Positions 37,565-48,326 are shown, counted from the first letter of the stretch. The stretch is 64,000 bases of DNA from Bacteroidaceae bacterium (GCA_902362375.1 CABIVS010000009.1:1-64000); one strand, 5' to 3'. Notes: generated from the sequence alone by a model not told the origin. Program-made: numbers and translations.

Positions 37565-40429
37565 CTACAGTTTCAATGTCTGCTTGCTGCCATTATATTT
37601 CACAGTCACCCCTTTCGCATTCAAATCAAACGGTTGGGCTTTCTCCTTATTGACCGTAACCACAGTGAAGGTGCGTTCCTTCAGCATACCCGGAAATTCT
37701 CCCTGACGTTCACCAATCACTAAGGTCTTGGTAGCCTCATCATACTTCATCGGTATCATGGCATACATCCCTTGTTCATAGTTATAATTCACGCCCTCAT
37801 CTTCGTACAAAGTAAATGCTCCATCCGCTCCCTGATAAATATACAAACGAATATGATCCGCCGGTCTTTCATCCGTATACTGAATATCATCACCTAACGG
37901 TACGATAGCTCCCGCACGCACATACAACGGAATCCGTTCATAAGGCGCATCTATCATTTTCTTTTCTCCACCGGACTGAAACTTGCCGGAATAAAAATCA
38001 TACCAACCTTCTGCTTGGGGGAAATAGATTTCACGGCTCCGATCACCATAGCGATAAACCGGCGATACCATAAACGAAGGGCCGAACATATACTGGTCAC
38101 CAATATCATTTACTTGGGTATCCGCTGTAAAATCCATGACTAATGGACGCATGATTGTATAATCATTAAACCAGGTCATGCCTGCCAACGAATAAATATA
38201 CGGCATCATATTGTAGCGCAGTTTGGTATAATAAACAACCGATTGGTAGGCCGGATGTCCTTCCGGTGCAATCTCCCATATTTCACGGAACGGGTATTGT
38301 CCATGTGCACGATACAGAGGAACGAATGCACCGAATTGATACCAACGGGCATTTAATTCACGCCATTCTTTATAATCGGCATTTTCCGTCTTTGTCGCAT
38401 TCCATTGCTTCTGTCCCGCCACATAACGGTTCTCTACACAAAAGCCGCCAATATCCATTGTCCAGTAAGGTATTCCACTCATGGCGAAATTAAGTCCGGC
38501 ATAAATCTGTGCCTTCATATCCTCCCAACGTGTACCGATATCTCCGCTCCATGTAGCTGTAGAATAACGCTGTAACCCGGCAAATCCCGAACGGGTCAAT
38601 AAGAACACACGTTTATTATTATCCACTCCGCGCTGACCGTCATAAATGGCTTCTGCATTCATCAGTGCATAAGCATTGAAAAATTCCGTAGAGGAACCCA
38701 ACGCCGTAGGTCCGCACAAAGCCTTCCGATATTCCAAGTCGGTACAGTCACGTACATTCGGTTCGCTGGCATCCATCCACCAGGCATCGATACCCAACGG
38801 ATAATAGTGCTCATACATCTGCTTCCAAAACAGTTTACGTGCATCCGGATCATAAGCGTCATAAAAACCATAATGGTAACCGGGACCTACCCAATCTTTC
38901 AAGCTATCCCTGACAGACTGCTGATACATCCACCCATTCTTGTCGAACTCCTTGAAATGTTCGGTAGTAACATAGAACTTAGGCCATACCGAAATCATCA
39001 TACGCCCATGCATAGCATGAATGGAATCGACCATTGCTTTGGGATCCGGAAAGCGCGCCTTATCAAACTCATGACTTCCCCAGGCATTTTCCGGCCAGTG
39101 ATTCCAATCCAGTACGATATTATCCACCGGGATTTTACGATCACGGAAACCTTTCAGTGCGCCTAACATTTCATCTTGTGTATTATACTTCTCCCGACTT
39201 TGCCAGAAACCCATTGCCCATTTCGGCATAACAGGTGACTTTCCGGTCAGAGTCCGATAGCCACTGATTACTTCATCCATATCCTCACCAACCACAAAAT
39301 AATAATCAAGCTGCTTTGCCATCTCGCTCCACCATGACTGTTTTCCCTGTTCTGCCGGATCTACAGGAGTCAATGCCCGCAGCCCGCAATAAGACTGCCC
39401 GCCATCAGGCTGCCATTCAATTTTCAACGGCACACGCTTCCCTGCTTCCAGATGAACAGCAAACTTATAGCTATTAGGATTCCATGCAGTCCGCCAACGT
39501 TCCGGCACCACCGGTTCATTATTCAAATAGACCTTGACATATCCGGCGTAATAAAGAATAAACTTAAATTCTCCTGTTTGAGCAGGTTCTATTTCGCCTT
39601 CATAAGTGACCTTAGCCCCCATCAACGGCAATTTCTCCGGAAGATTCTGAATCGTTTTCAGATTCTCAAAATAAATAGAGTCTTCCCGACGAACCAACGT
39701 CTCTCCTTTTTTCGGCACATAAGTACCGGTAAGCGCACCTTCCCGACCTGTCTTATCATAAAGCTTAAAGACCCGGTTCAATTGGGAGTAGTCATTCGGA
39801 TTACCGAAACGGCACAATGAATAGCTATCCAGCAGTACACCATAATTCTTATTTGAAACAACAAACGGAACAGAGACTTTCGTATTGTATTGGAACAGTT
39901 CTTCGTTCTTACCCTTATAATTAAATTCATCCGCCTGATGCTGCCCCAATCCGTAGAACGCTTCATCTTCAGGAGATTCAAAAACCTGGCAGATCGTATA
40001 TCCCTTTGTTCCTTCTACTTCGATTGGAGTAAACTTCTTTCCTCCTCCCTTGTTTTCCTGCAGGATTAACTTTCCGTCTTTATCCGCAAACCACACCTCT
40101 CCGGTACTGGCCAATACGGACGCTTTCACTTCTTTTGTAGACACTGTAATCGTATCGCCATTCTGCATGACGGCAAATGGGATTTGTTTCTCCTGCGGAA
40201 CAACAATCAAACTTTGCGGATCGGCAAACTTGCTGTCGGCAGTAGCAGAAACACGGATTAACTTATCTCCCATCACTTGCAGACGAACCAGTCGGGGACC
40301 TCCCGTTACTTCCTGTTGTACTTTAACTATCACGCTATCGCCTGTCTCCTCATAGACCTTATTGGCACATGCTCCGAAAAGAAGTCCCGGCAACAGACAA
40401 CAGAAAATGTTTTTCATATTCATAATCAT
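37565..40429 (-). CDS. GH31-family alpha-xylosidase with PA14 insert (BoGH31A-like)
   Basis: 954 aa from the ATG at 40429 (MKNIFCC at 40417 is possible). Lipobox LLFGAC. An N-terminal beta-domain is split by a PA14 module (about residues 270-360, PAQTGEFKFILYYAGYVKVYLNNEPV), followed by the GH31 barrel with nucleophile Asp553 in AWWMDASEPN and a proximal GDIGTRWEDMK acid/base loop. PA14-bearing GH31 enzymes of xyloglucan loci release alpha-1,6-xylose from the non-reducing end of oligosaccharides; residue 553 agrees with my recollection of the characterised B. ovatus enzyme. First gene of a GH31-GH2-GH3 operon with its own promoter. Confidence 0.9.
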   Translation of the reverse strand: MIMNMKNIFCCLLPGLLFGACANKVYEETGDSVIVKVQQEVTGGPRLVRLQVMGDKLIRVSATADSKFADPQSLIVVPQEKQIPFAVMQNGDTITVSTKEVKASVLASTGEVWFADKDGKLILQENKGGGKKFTPIEVEGTKGYTICQVFESPEDEAFYGLGQHQADEFNYKGKNEELFQYNTKVSVPFVVSNKNYGVLLDSYSLCRFGNPNDYSQLNRVFKLYDKTGREGALTGTYVPKKGETLVRREDSIYFENLKTIQNLPEKLPLMGAKVTYEGEIEPAQTGEFKFILYYAGYVKVYLNNEPVVPERWRTAWNPNSYKFAVHLEAGKRVPLKIEWQPDGGQSYCGLRALTPVDPAEQGKQSWWSEMAKQLDYYFVVGEDMDEVISGYRTLTGKSPVMPKWAMGFWQSREKYNTQDEMLGALKGFRDRKIPVDNIVLDWNHWPENAWGSHEFDKARFPDPKAMVDSIHAMHGRMMISVWPKFYVTTEHFKEFDKNGWMYQQSVRDSLKDWVGPGYHYGFYDAYDPDARKLFWKQMYEHYYPLGIDAWWMDASEPNVRDCTDLEYRKALCGPTALGSSTEFFNAYALMNAEAIYDGQRGVDNNKRVFLLTRSGFAGLQRYSTATWSGDIGTRWEDMKAQIYAGLNFAMSGIPYWTMDIGGFCVENRYVAGQKQWNATKTENADYKEWRELNARWYQFGAFVPLYRAHGQYPFREIWEIAPEGHPAYQSVVYYTKLRYNMMPYIYSLAGMTWFNDYTIMRPLVMDFTADTQVNDIGDQYMFGPSFMVSPVYRYGDRSREIYFPQAEGWYDFYSGKFQSGGEKKMIDAPYERIPLYVRAGAIVPLGDDIQYTDERPADHIRLYIYQGADGAFTLYEDEGVNYNYEQGMYAMIPMKYDEATKTLVIGERQGEFPGMLKERTFTVVTVNKEKAQPFDLNAKGVTVKYNGSKQTLKL

Positions 40430-40468
40430 ACCTACCTTTAGGGTTCAACAATATATTTTCTCATATCG

Positions 40469-40476
40469 CAAAAGTA
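40469..40476 (-). promoter_or_regulatory. -7 element of the GH31-GH2-GH3 operon
   Basis: On the minus strand this reads TACTTTTG, 39 bp before the GH31 start at 40429 and just downstream of the terminator of the regulator gene. The -33 region is weak. Confidence 0.5.
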
Positions 40477-40489
40477 AGTACTATAAATG

Positions 40490-40529
40490 AAAAGCTCCCC
40501 TTCTAATGTTTTATAGAAGGGGAACTTTT
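40490..40529 (-). terminator. Rho-independent terminator after the HTCS gene
   Basis: A 16-bp stem with one mismatch joins 40490-40505 and 40514-40529 across an 8-nt loop. In the minus direction it ends in CTTTTCATTT. It separates the regulator from the GH31 operon. Confidence 0.85.
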
Positions 40530-40572
40530 AAACAGTGACCGGACGATATGTTTTTTTCAGAGGTATCATTTG

Positions 40573-43500
40573 TTATTTCCCTTCTTTTTCCTGGTAAACA
40601 GAGGGCAAAACACCAAATTCATCCTTGAAATAACGACTGAAATATTTAGGGTTATTAAAGCCTACTTCGAAGGCTACCTCAGATACATGAAGCTGGCTTT
40701 CACGCAATAATTGCGCTGCCCGTTTCAAGCGGATCACGCGGATAAACTCAATCGGTGTCTTTCCTGTGATCTGGAGTAATTTCTTATACAGATGCACACG
40801 GCTCATACCCAGTTCCCGGCTAAGCTCCTCTACCGAGAGTTCGGTACGCGACATATTATCTTCCACATACTTGATTGCTTTCTCTATCAATTTCTCATCC
40901 AATGAAGTAATCACAATCTCACTGGGGGCAGGGTCAATCATTCCCTGGGTGACACGATGATAGCGGCTTAATTCTATCAGTTTACGGATACGCAACACAA
41001 GAATAGTCATATTGAACGGCTTCGTTACATAATCGTCCGCTCCTGTCTGCAATCCTTCCAGCTTCGCTTCGGTATTCTGCCGTGCTGTCAGCAAAATCAC
41101 AGGGATATGCGCTGTGCGCTTATCCTGCTTTATCAGACGGCACAACTCATTACCATCCATTTGAGGCATCATCACATCACTGATAACCAGATCGGGCAAT
41201 TCTTCCTGCATCATCTCCCATGCTTCCTTACCACTCACAGCCAGTTTGACACGATACTGCAATTCCAGACTATAACGCATAAAGATACGGAAGTCTTCAT
41301 TATCATCTACTATCAGCAACAATGGGAAATCCTTACGTTCCGTTTCCTCTCTGGTTTCCTCTTTTATCTCCTTATCTTCTTCCTCCCCGGCCGGTATACC
41401 TGTCTCTGGCGGCAATTGCACCTGTGTCTCCACATGCTTTACCGGAAACTGAATAACGAAAACGGAGCCTGTTCCTATATTATCAAAGACCTTCACTTCT
41501 CCCTCATGCAAAGTTACAAAGTCACGTACCAAACTCAAGCCGATACCATTTCCGGTAGTTTCCTCTACCCCTTTATGACCCGCCTGATAGAAACGTTCGA
41601 AGATATGTTCCTTATCCACCTCACTAATTCCTATTCCAGTATCAGCAATCTTGATCTCCAGCATATCAGGAGTTCCTGCCACATGCTCTATCATCACCGT
41701 CACCCGTCCTCCTTCGGGAGTAAACTTAAAGGCATTGGAAAGCAGATTCATGACAATCTTTCCCACCTTGTCAGCATCAAAAGCCATCGAGAATGTATCT
41801 ATCCCCGAGAAAAAAGAGAACTGAATATGTTTCTTATCCGCCATCAATAGGAAAGAGTTGCAAACACTATGCACATACGAGATAATATCTCCTTCCGACA
41901 GAGACAACTGATGAGTGCTCATCTCCCCTTTACGGAAATCGAGCAGTTGATTGACCAAGTGCAACAACCGCTGCGCATTGCGATGCATCAACTGCAAACG
42001 TGTACTTTGCAATTCATCGGTTGTTTCTTTCAGCATACCCTCCAAAGGAGAAATAATCAATGTAAGCGGTGTACGCAATTCATGGCTGACGTTCGTGAAG
42101 AAACGGAATTTCATATTATTGATTTCTTCGTTCTTCGCCACCTCGCTTTCTATCTGCTGAAGATGAAACTTCTCACGTTCACGTTTCAGCATCCGGTAGC
42201 GTGCCAGAAAAAGCACGACCACCAAACCGATGACATACAACAAATAGGCCCACCATGACATCCAGAAAGGAGGATTGACTACAATACCCAGCGTCGCTTC
42301 CTTCACGCCGACATAACCGTCACTATTTACCGCTTTCACTCTCAAAACATACTTTCCCGGTGCAAGATTTGTAAAAGTCACATTGTGTACTCCTAACGGT
42401 AAAGTTAGCCAGTCATTATTAAACCCTTCCAACTTATACATGTATTGAGTTTTCTCCGGTAAATTATAGTTATCCGAAGCAAAAGATACACTGAAAATGT
42501 TCTGCTTATAATCAAACTCGACATTTTCTACATCGTTCAACTCCTTTTCTATCAATACTCTTCCACCATACGACTGCCCCACCTTTATCGGCTCATCAAA
42601 CAGCGAAAGACCTGTAAACATCACAGTAGGCAGCATTTTATTATAGCGTATATGATCCGGAGCAAAAACATTTACCCCATATAAACCTCCAATAGCAATG
42701 ATTCCATTGTGCAAGGTTTTGATAGAACGCTGGTTAAAATCACAATTCTGCAATCCGTCCTCACTATTATAAGCCCTGGAATCAAAAAGGTAACTCCCTT
42801 TTCCGTCCGAAGCTACTGTCACCCGGATTACCTTCCTACTGGTCGAGACCCACATATTACGCTCCTGATCTTCCGTAATCGCAGCAATAAAGCTTCCTTT
42901 GGCCTCTGCAACAGGAGATAAATCAAGAAACAGATGGCGTCTTATATCATATACATTCAATCCCTCACGTGTAGCAATCCATATCAGTCCCCGGCTATCC
43001 TTGTACACATGATTAACCGCATCGTTCGACATTTTCATGCTACCGCTCTGACCTTGAACTTTTTTTATTTCACGAGTACGCATATCCATCATACCTACTC
43101 CCTGATTAGCAGTTCCGAAAAATAATGTATTATCATCTCCCCAACACAAAGAGGTAACATTATTTTCCAGCAGAGCCGAGTTATTACTCGTATAAGTCTC
43201 AAAAGTACCGGACAACGGTTCCAAACATTGTAAACCACCTCCTAAGGAAGCAATCCAGATCCTCCCCTTATCATCTTCCACCAATGCCCAGACATTATTA
43301 CTTGCCAGAGCATTCCCGGCACCCTCCTTATAAGAACGTACCTGGGAACCATCCATACAATACAGCCCTCCATTAAATGTTCCGACCCATAGTTTGCCGT
43401 CTTTTGACTTTAGCATAGACACGACCGGATTCGGCAACTGTCCTTCGGCATCTCTCCAGAAAGGTTCCGCCTTTCCTGTTGAACGGTTCCACAAAAGAAT

Positions 43501-44613
43501 CCCATGGTCATTCGTTCCCAGCCACAATTTATTTTCATCTGCCTGCTCTATGCAGGTAATATCTCCCCATTCATACATATTGAACTTAAAGATACTTTCA
43601 CTATAATAAGATACTCCTTTCTTATAAGTTCCCACCCACATGATACCATCTCTATCAGCGTATAAGTCATAAATTGTATTATGAGGCAAACTCCGTCCAT
43701 TGTCATCATGGGCAACAAGAGAAGTCACTTTTCCAGTTTCTTTCTCAAGCACATCTATACCGTCATAATCCTTTCCAACCCAGATTCTGCCTTCTATATC
43801 CTGTGCCACCGTATGAATGATTACGTCCGGACGTGACGACCAAATACCAGTCAAGTCTGTCCGCCAACTTTTTGTTCCGCAGTCATACACCCAGATTCCC
43901 ATAAGACTATATGCCCAGATACAATTGTCTCTGTCTACAAAGAGCGAAAGCTCTATCTTCTTCCCTTCCGGAATATATTTTTTGATTTCATCAGACTGCC
44001 ATTTTACTGCTAATGTGGAACGATCCAGGCAAACAAGTAGTCCTGTATTATAAATCAACAAGATCCCGTCACTACATTCTGCCATTTGTGTTACTCCATA
44101 TTCCGGTAACGAATGTTCCATGTACGAGAAGAAAAGTCTTTTTCCGCCTTCCTTGTAACAGTAACATCCCTCACCTGCCACACTAAGCCAGGTATTCCCT
44201 TCCCGGTCTACAAAAACCTGTTCCGGAACTCCCCATGACTCGAGATTCTTCATAAATCCGGTAACATCTGTGATAAAGCAATCCCGTTCCTTGTCAAACA
44301 ATACATATCCCCGGGCAGTATTTATCCAAAACCGTCCATCAGGCATTTCTACAATATCAGTGATATAATTATCCGGCAAAGATCCCGGCTCGTCCTCGGC
44401 ATGCTGGTAAACCTTAAAAGTATATCCATCATAGCGGTTCAATCCGGCAGTCGTGCCAAACCACATGAACCCGTCACGATCCTTATAAATAGTATTTACA
44501 GAATTATTAGACAATCCGTCCGATACTTCCAGATGCTTGAACAGATAGGATTGTGCAGACACAATCCATGAAGTGAAAAGTAAAGCTAACAATAAAAGGC
44601 TCTTTCTTATCAT
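40573..44613 (-). CDS. Hybrid two-component system regulator (HTCS), likely xyloglucan sensor
   Basis: 1346 aa from the ATG at 44613; a 31-codon upstream extension lacks a sensible signal start. Signal peptide ending VSAQ, about fourteen Reg_prop propeller repeats (about 25-690, VNTIYKDRDGFMWFGTTAGLNRYDG and similar), a YYY domain (about 700-770), one transmembrane helix (about 780-800), histidine kinase with phospho-acceptor His844 in TNVSHELRTPLTLI, ATPase N-box NLLSNAFKFTPEGG, receiver with Asp1146 in VISDVMMPQMDG, and an AraC-type HTH at the C-terminus (GFNNPKYFSRYFKDEFG). HTCS proteins bind an oligosaccharide in the periplasm and activate the PUL. Terminators on both sides isolate it. 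Confidence 0.95.
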   Translation of the reverse strand: MIRKSLLLLALLFTSWIVSAQSYLFKHLEVSDGLSNNSVNTIYKDRDGFMWFGTTAGLNRYDGYTFKVYQHAEDEPGSLPDNYITDIVEMPDGRFWINTARGYVLFDKERDCFITDVTGFMKNLESWGVPEQVFVDREGNTWLSVAGEGCYCYKEGGKRLFFSYMEHSLPEYGVTQMAECSDGILLIYNTGLLVCLDRSTLAVKWQSDEIKKYIPEGKKIELSLFVDRDNCIWAYSLMGIWVYDCGTKSWRTDLTGIWSSRPDVIIHTVAQDIEGRIWVGKDYDGIDVLEKETGKVTSLVAHDDNGRSLPHNTIYDLYADRDGIMWVGTYKKGVSYYSESIFKFNMYEWGDITCIEQADENKLWLGTNDHGILLWNRSTGKAEPFWRDAEGQLPNPVVSMLKSKDGKLWVGTFNGGLYCMDGSQVRSYKEGAGNALASNNVWALVEDDKGRIWIASLGGGLQCLEPLSGTFETYTSNNSALLENNVTSLCWGDDNTLFFGTANQGVGMMDMRTREIKKVQGQSGSMKMSNDAVNHVYKDSRGLIWIATREGLNVYDIRRHLFLDLSPVAEAKGSFIAAITEDQERNMWVSTSRKVIRVTVASDGKGSYLFDSRAYNSEDGLQNCDFNQRSIKTLHNGIIAIGGLYGVNVFAPDHIRYNKMLPTVMFTGLSLFDEPIKVGQSYGGRVLIEKELNDVENVEFDYKQNIFSVSFASDNYNLPEKTQYMYKLEGFNNDWLTLPLGVHNVTFTNLAPGKYVLRVKAVNSDGYVGVKEATLGIVVNPPFWMSWWAYLLYVIGLVVVLFLARYRMLKREREKFHLQQIESEVAKNEEINNMKFRFFTNVSHELRTPLTLIISPLEGMLKETTDELQSTRLQLMHRNAQRLLHLVNQLLDFRKGEMSTHQLSLSEGDIISYVHSVCNSFLLMADKKHIQFSFFSGIDTFSMAFDADKVGKIVMNLLSNAFKFTPEGGRVTVMIEHVAGTPDMLEIKIADTGIGISEVDKEHIFERFYQAGHKGVEETTGNGIGLSLVRDFVTLHEGEVKVFDNIGTGSVFVIQFPVKHVETQVQLPPETGIPAGEEEDKEIKEETREETERKDFPLLLIVDDNEDFRIFMRYSLELQYRVKLAVSGKEAWEMMQEELPDLVISDVMMPQMDGNELCRLIKQDKRTAHIPVILLTARQNTEAKLEGLQTGADDYVTKPFNMTILVLRIRKLIELSRYHRVTQGMIDPAPSEIVITSLDEKLIEKAIKYVEDNMSRTELSVEELSRELGMSRVHLYKKLLQITGKTPIEFIRVIRLKRAAQLLRESQLHVSEVAFEVGFNNPKYFSRYFKDEFGVLPSVYQEKEGK

Positions 44614-44706
44614 GTTTTTCAGATTTGTACAAAGGAAATAAAATATTATCAAACAGCCAAGAAAAAGAGTCTGCGGATTATTTGGCGAAATCAACCAACC
44701 CGCCAA

Positions 44707-44749
44707 GAAAAAGACAGTCTGAACGGAGATTCCCGTACAGACCGTCTTT
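44707..44749 (-). terminator. Rho-independent terminator after the GH5 gene
   Basis: AAAGAC-A-GTCTG (from 44710) pairs with CAGAC-C-GTCTTT (to 44749) with small mismatches around an inner CGG/CCG. On the minus strand it ends in TTTTTCTT, so it closes the SusC-SusD-SGBP-GH5 transcript before the HTCS gene. Confidence 0.8.
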
Positions 44750-44797
44750 ATGGTTTATTGATACTCAATAGAAACAACAGAACAACTCTTATCCGGA

Positions 44798-46513
44798 CTA
44801 TTCTGTCGCGAGTCCCTCTATCAGAGCGTTATACTCCAATTTGTCATAAATGTCCAACGTATTGCGATTCAAAACACCGTCCCCACGATCCCAATAGAAT
44901 GGAACCAGTCCATGAGCACGCGCCTGACGCACTACACATCTGTCGAACGCCGCACGCGACAGGTCATGTCCTCTTTGGGCTTCTTCATCCTGCAATTGAC
45001 GACGGATAGCCGCAAACTCACCGATGAGTACCGGAATATTCTGTTCTACAAACCGGGTCTTCAGCTTCTGAAATTGAGTTTTCATGTATTCCTCTCCGCC
45101 AATATTGTCCCAACGACCTTCGTAATTGCCAACAGCATACCCGCGATTCTCTTCTCCCCAGAAATAGAAAGCCTTTCCCCAACTCTCGTCTTTCTCCATT
45201 CCGCAGAATTGCCACGAACTGTAATAATGCACTTCAACAATCATACGCCCGTCCGTCGGGTCTTCGGGTAACTGCCCCATCCATTGGATAGTTTTGTCAA
45301 TATCCGTAGCAGGTCCCTGTACTATGAGATTACGATACACATTTTTCCCTCCCGTAGCGCGAACGGCATCTACAAATGTCTGTTCATACTGTAGCAGTAC
45401 TGCCATATCATCGGCATCCTCAACATTCGGTTCGTTGCAGCCAGCAAAAATCAGATGCTCGTCATAATTTCTAAAGAAAGTAGCAATCTGACGCCACAAA
45501 GCCCGTTGCTTTTGGTCTACAGCTTTATTATAGCCGTTTGGTATATCATTCTCCAACCACCCACCATCCCAATGGATATTAAGAATAACATACAGTTCGT
45601 TATCCACACAATAGTCTACTACTTCTTTCACACGGTTGAGCCACGACGCCTGTATCTCATAGCTTCCATCACTTGCCAGATAATCATTCCAAGCACAAGG
45701 AATGCGTACCGCACTAAATCCAAGTTCCTTTATTTTGGTAATCATGGCTTTGGTAGTAGCCGGATTTCCCCAAGCGGTTTCTCCACCGGTAGCTTCCAGC
45801 GAATTACCCAGATTCCATCCAATCGCGATTTCCTTCATCAATTCCATCGCATTCTTCTCCATGCCTGTCATATCTGCTTCCGGTATCGAAGAAACCTGTT
45901 GAATCACGGTAACCGATTCTATAAGGTCATTCAGCATGAATGTGATGACGGCTGTACGAACTTCATTACCAACGTTGGGATCGGCGGTAAATGTCTCCAC
46001 CTTTTCAGTCAGAGCACGTGAGGAGTTATGATGAAGCCATCCGGCATCGATCGTTATCTCATAATCTCCGGATGCCTGCATCTTAATAGAAAAGTTTTCT
46101 CCTTCACCGGCAACTGTCACTTCGTGTGTTTCCCCCACTAAAAGATCACTGGCAAGCTGACTCACCTGTACCACCTCATTCATTTCACTTCCTGTTACCT
46201 TAATCGTAGTCGAACGGGATTCCGTATCAGGATTAGCAGTTACACTAACCAAATACTTGCCAGTCTTTTTTGAGTCCGATTCCTGCCGGGTGATGCTGCA
46301 CCACTCCGGCGAATCCGACACTACTTCATAAGACACATTTGATTGTATATAGAGTAAAGTCTCGCTTCCATTCTTACCGAAAGTCAGTTCTTGCTTTGAG
46401 ACTGTGATGAAAGGAGTTTCCGCTACTTCATCTTCCGTACAGGAAATAAGCAAAACACCTGCCAAACAGAAAATATAATAAGTCCAAAGGCTACAAATCT
46501 TATTCATACTCAT
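44798..46513 (-). CDS. GH5_4-like endo-xyloglucanase lipoprotein with two BACON domains
   Basis: 571 aa. Lipobox LLISC followed by TEDEVAE, an acidic export signal that favours cell-surface display. Two BACON-type beta-sandwiches follow (about 30-120 and 125-210; PFITVSKQELTFGKNGSETLL and GETHEVTVAGEGENFSIKM). The GH5 barrel (about 225-570) has the GH5_4 opening GWNLGNSLEATGGETAWGNP, acid/base Glu361 in GCNEPN and nucleophile Glu499 in IGEFAA. GH5_4 includes the endo-xyloglucanases that make the first surface cut in B. ovatus-type loci. It starts 4 bp after the SusE-position gene and ends at a terminator. Confidence 0.9.
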   Translation of the reverse strand: MSMNKICSLWTYYIFCLAGVLLISCTEDEVAETPFITVSKQELTFGKNGSETLLYIQSNVSYEVVSDSPEWCSITRQESDSKKTGKYLVSVTANPDTESRSTTIKVTGSEMNEVVQVSQLASDLLVGETHEVTVAGEGENFSIKMQASGDYEITIDAGWLHHNSSRALTEKVETFTADPNVGNEVRTAVITFMLNDLIESVTVIQQVSSIPEADMTGMEKNAMELMKEIAIGWNLGNSLEATGGETAWGNPATTKAMITKIKELGFSAVRIPCAWNDYLASDGSYEIQASWLNRVKEVVDYCVDNELYVILNIHWDGGWLENDIPNGYNKAVDQKQRALWRQIATFFRNYDEHLIFAGCNEPNVEDADDMAVLLQYEQTFVDAVRATGGKNVYRNLIVQGPATDIDKTIQWMGQLPEDPTDGRMIVEVHYYSSWQFCGMEKDESWGKAFYFWGEENRGYAVGNYEGRWDNIGGEEYMKTQFQKLKTRFVEQNIPVLIGEFAAIRRQLQDEEAQRGHDLSRAAFDRCVVRQARAHGLVPFYWDRGDGVLNRNTLDIYDKLEYNALIEGLATE

Positions 46514-46517
46514 TCAA

Positions 46518-48326
46518 TTACAAGATTCTTAAAGTATCTATAGTAACGTTCACTTTATCCGGTTCTGCAATGTCACTGAACATATCAATGATATCAATCA
46601 CAAATACGATTACACCGTTATATGCCGCTTCTGGTTTAATGTTGATAGTATAAGTACCGTTGCCTTTCACTTTTACATCACTCGTACCCGAATAACTAGG
46701 CCACCAACCACTTGCCGTACACATCAGACCTGCATTATATTCCTTGGTGGCCGCATCGCCACTCAGTCCGCTAATAGTGAAAGTCAGTTCCATTGAATAG
46801 TCGAACACAATGCTTGCCGGATCAACCGGAGATGCAGACGCTGTCTGACCATATTGATTGTACAGTTCGATACGGAAATTATTCTTATCGTTCTCCAGAT
46901 GTCCCCACACCAATTTATTGTTGTCAACAGTAATAGTGGTTGCCTCCGGTTCTGTGCTTCCCCCGGCATTGGGCACAAAATGATAAGCCTGGTATTCATC
47001 CTTTTCAGAGCTGCGTGCACCAAGCCACATACCCATCACCGATCCTCCTACACTCTCAATACTTAAGATACGGAGTTGGTTGTTAGCATCTGCTCCAAAC
47101 ATAATATCACCACCTCCGATGTGATAGGCAGGCAAAGGCAAGCTGAAGGTGTAAACACCTTTTTTATCCAAACTGTAGGTTCCATCCGAAGAAGTACCAT
47201 CGGGCAAAATAAGGGAATATGTCATCGTACTTGAATTCAAAGTCAAAGCAAGTTTCTCCAATCCGCTGACCGGAGCTGCCCAATCAGGATAGTTACCGGC
47301 CGTAAAGTTATTCATCAGGCTACCATCCAGATTTGCCCAGTCGAACGGAACATCAGGCGACATCGTCCATTTGATTTCTGTGGTCACGACTTCTGATACC
47401 ATGTCTTCCCATCCGTCAGGCAATACCGGTTCCGGATCGGGTTTATCTTCAGGCACATAATTGTCGGCATATTCTTTTGAAACAAAGTTCCATATCAACC
47501 ACCAGGGTCCTTCACTATTGTCACGCATCACCCCGATTCGCAGATGATTTTCATCCAGTTCGAGCAACTTCAGATTCCGGTTCCAGTTCGTACTTCTGTC
47601 CGACCATGAAGGCGTGTGCAACAGTTCACAGTCAGTAAACGTGATGGTATGATCGTCCACATTGAGCATAAATGTACCTACGGTTGTGCTCTGTGAAGAA
47701 GAATTATAAACTGTCACGTTCGCTCCGCCAGTCAGACCGAAAGTCATCGTACTCTCCCAAATGGCATCATCTCCCGAATGACCGACGCCCGGATCCCAAT
47801 TGGCACTCCAGTTGTTCCACTCTACGGTCGTGCTCGGATCAGCATAAGTCACTTCACCCGCAGCAAAGCCATACGAGCCGTTATCGAAAACCCAAACCTT
47901 CTCATTGTTGACCCCTCCCGACAAATAAGTCCATAAAGCATCATTCACAAATTCGGCACAGAAACTGTCGATGGAAAACTTTGCAGCGGGACCATACACT
48001 ATTCCGGCTCGTGTCTGTACACCGAACTTCACGCTATACTCCCCCTCAAACGGCATCTGCAACTTAACTTCCGCACTCTGACTCCGCCCTTGCGGATGTT
48101 CCCAACATACCTGATAACTTGAAGGCATCAGACTTTTCAGATAAACAATATTCGGATTCACCGCATCATGCGTGATCGAAAAAGCAATTCCTTCAGCCAG
48201 ATCATCCGAAACGATATCCTGACTTCCCAATTCATAAGTTTCGGGAGTACATGCCGACAACAATGTGACGAGCGTTGCCAGCAATGCTATATATAACTTT
48301 GATACAATCTTATTCATAACTTCCAT
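46518..48326 (-). CDS. SusE/F-position surface glycan-binding lipoprotein
   Basis: 602 aa (599 if it starts at ATG 48317). Lipobox LLSAC follows a standard signal. A PKD/Ig-like domain (about 40-120, VYLKSLMPSSYQVCWEHPQGRSQSAEVKL) comes first. Two similar modules follow, each with TYSL- or TVYNSSSQ-type tests of a folded sandwich and a lone DUF5004-like look (ANVTVYNSSSQSTTVGTFMLNVDDHTITF; TYSLILPDGTSSDGTYSLDKKGVYTF), and a last CBM-like beta-domain (about 490-602). It is preceded by SusD (4-bp gap) and followed by GH5. It likely binds the polysaccharide on the surface. It does not obviously resemble the all-Ig SGBP-B I recall from the B. ovatus locus. Confidence 0.78.
   Translation of the reverse strand: MEVMNKIVSKLYIALLATLVTLLSACTPETYELGSQDIVSDDLAEGIAFSITHDAVNPNIVYLKSLMPSSYQVCWEHPQGRSQSAEVKLQMPFEGEYSVKFGVQTRAGIVYGPAAKFSIDSFCAEFVNDALWTYLSGGVNNEKVWVFDNGSYGFAAGEVTYADPSTTVEWNNWSANWDPGVGHSGDDAIWESTMTFGLTGGANVTVYNSSSQSTTVGTFMLNVDDHTITFTDCELLHTPSWSDRSTNWNRNLKLLELDENHLRIGVMRDNSEGPWWLIWNFVSKEYADNYVPEDKPDPEPVLPDGWEDMVSEVVTTEIKWTMSPDVPFDWANLDGSLMNNFTAGNYPDWAAPVSGLEKLALTLNSSTMTYSLILPDGTSSDGTYSLDKKGVYTFSLPLPAYHIGGGDIMFGADANNQLRILSIESVGGSVMGMWLGARSSEKDEYQAYHFVPNAGGSTEPEATTITVDNNKLVWGHLENDKNNFRIELYNQYGQTASASPVDPASIVFDYSMELTFTISGLSGDAATKEYNAGLMCTASGWWPSYSGTSDVKVKGNGTYTINIKPEAAYNGVIVFVIDIIDMFSDIAEPDKVNVTIDTLRIL

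Noticed and set aside
40573-44613. HTCS at 40573 as regulator of the four-promoter regulon
   Set aside because: None of the promoters next to the HTCS carry the GTATTAGT/ATATTTGT pair; co-location alone is not enough. Kept only as a possibility.
44614-44706. 31-codon N-terminal extension of the HTCS protein
   Set aside because: It hides the signal peptide; MIRKSLLLLALL at 44613 is the expected start.
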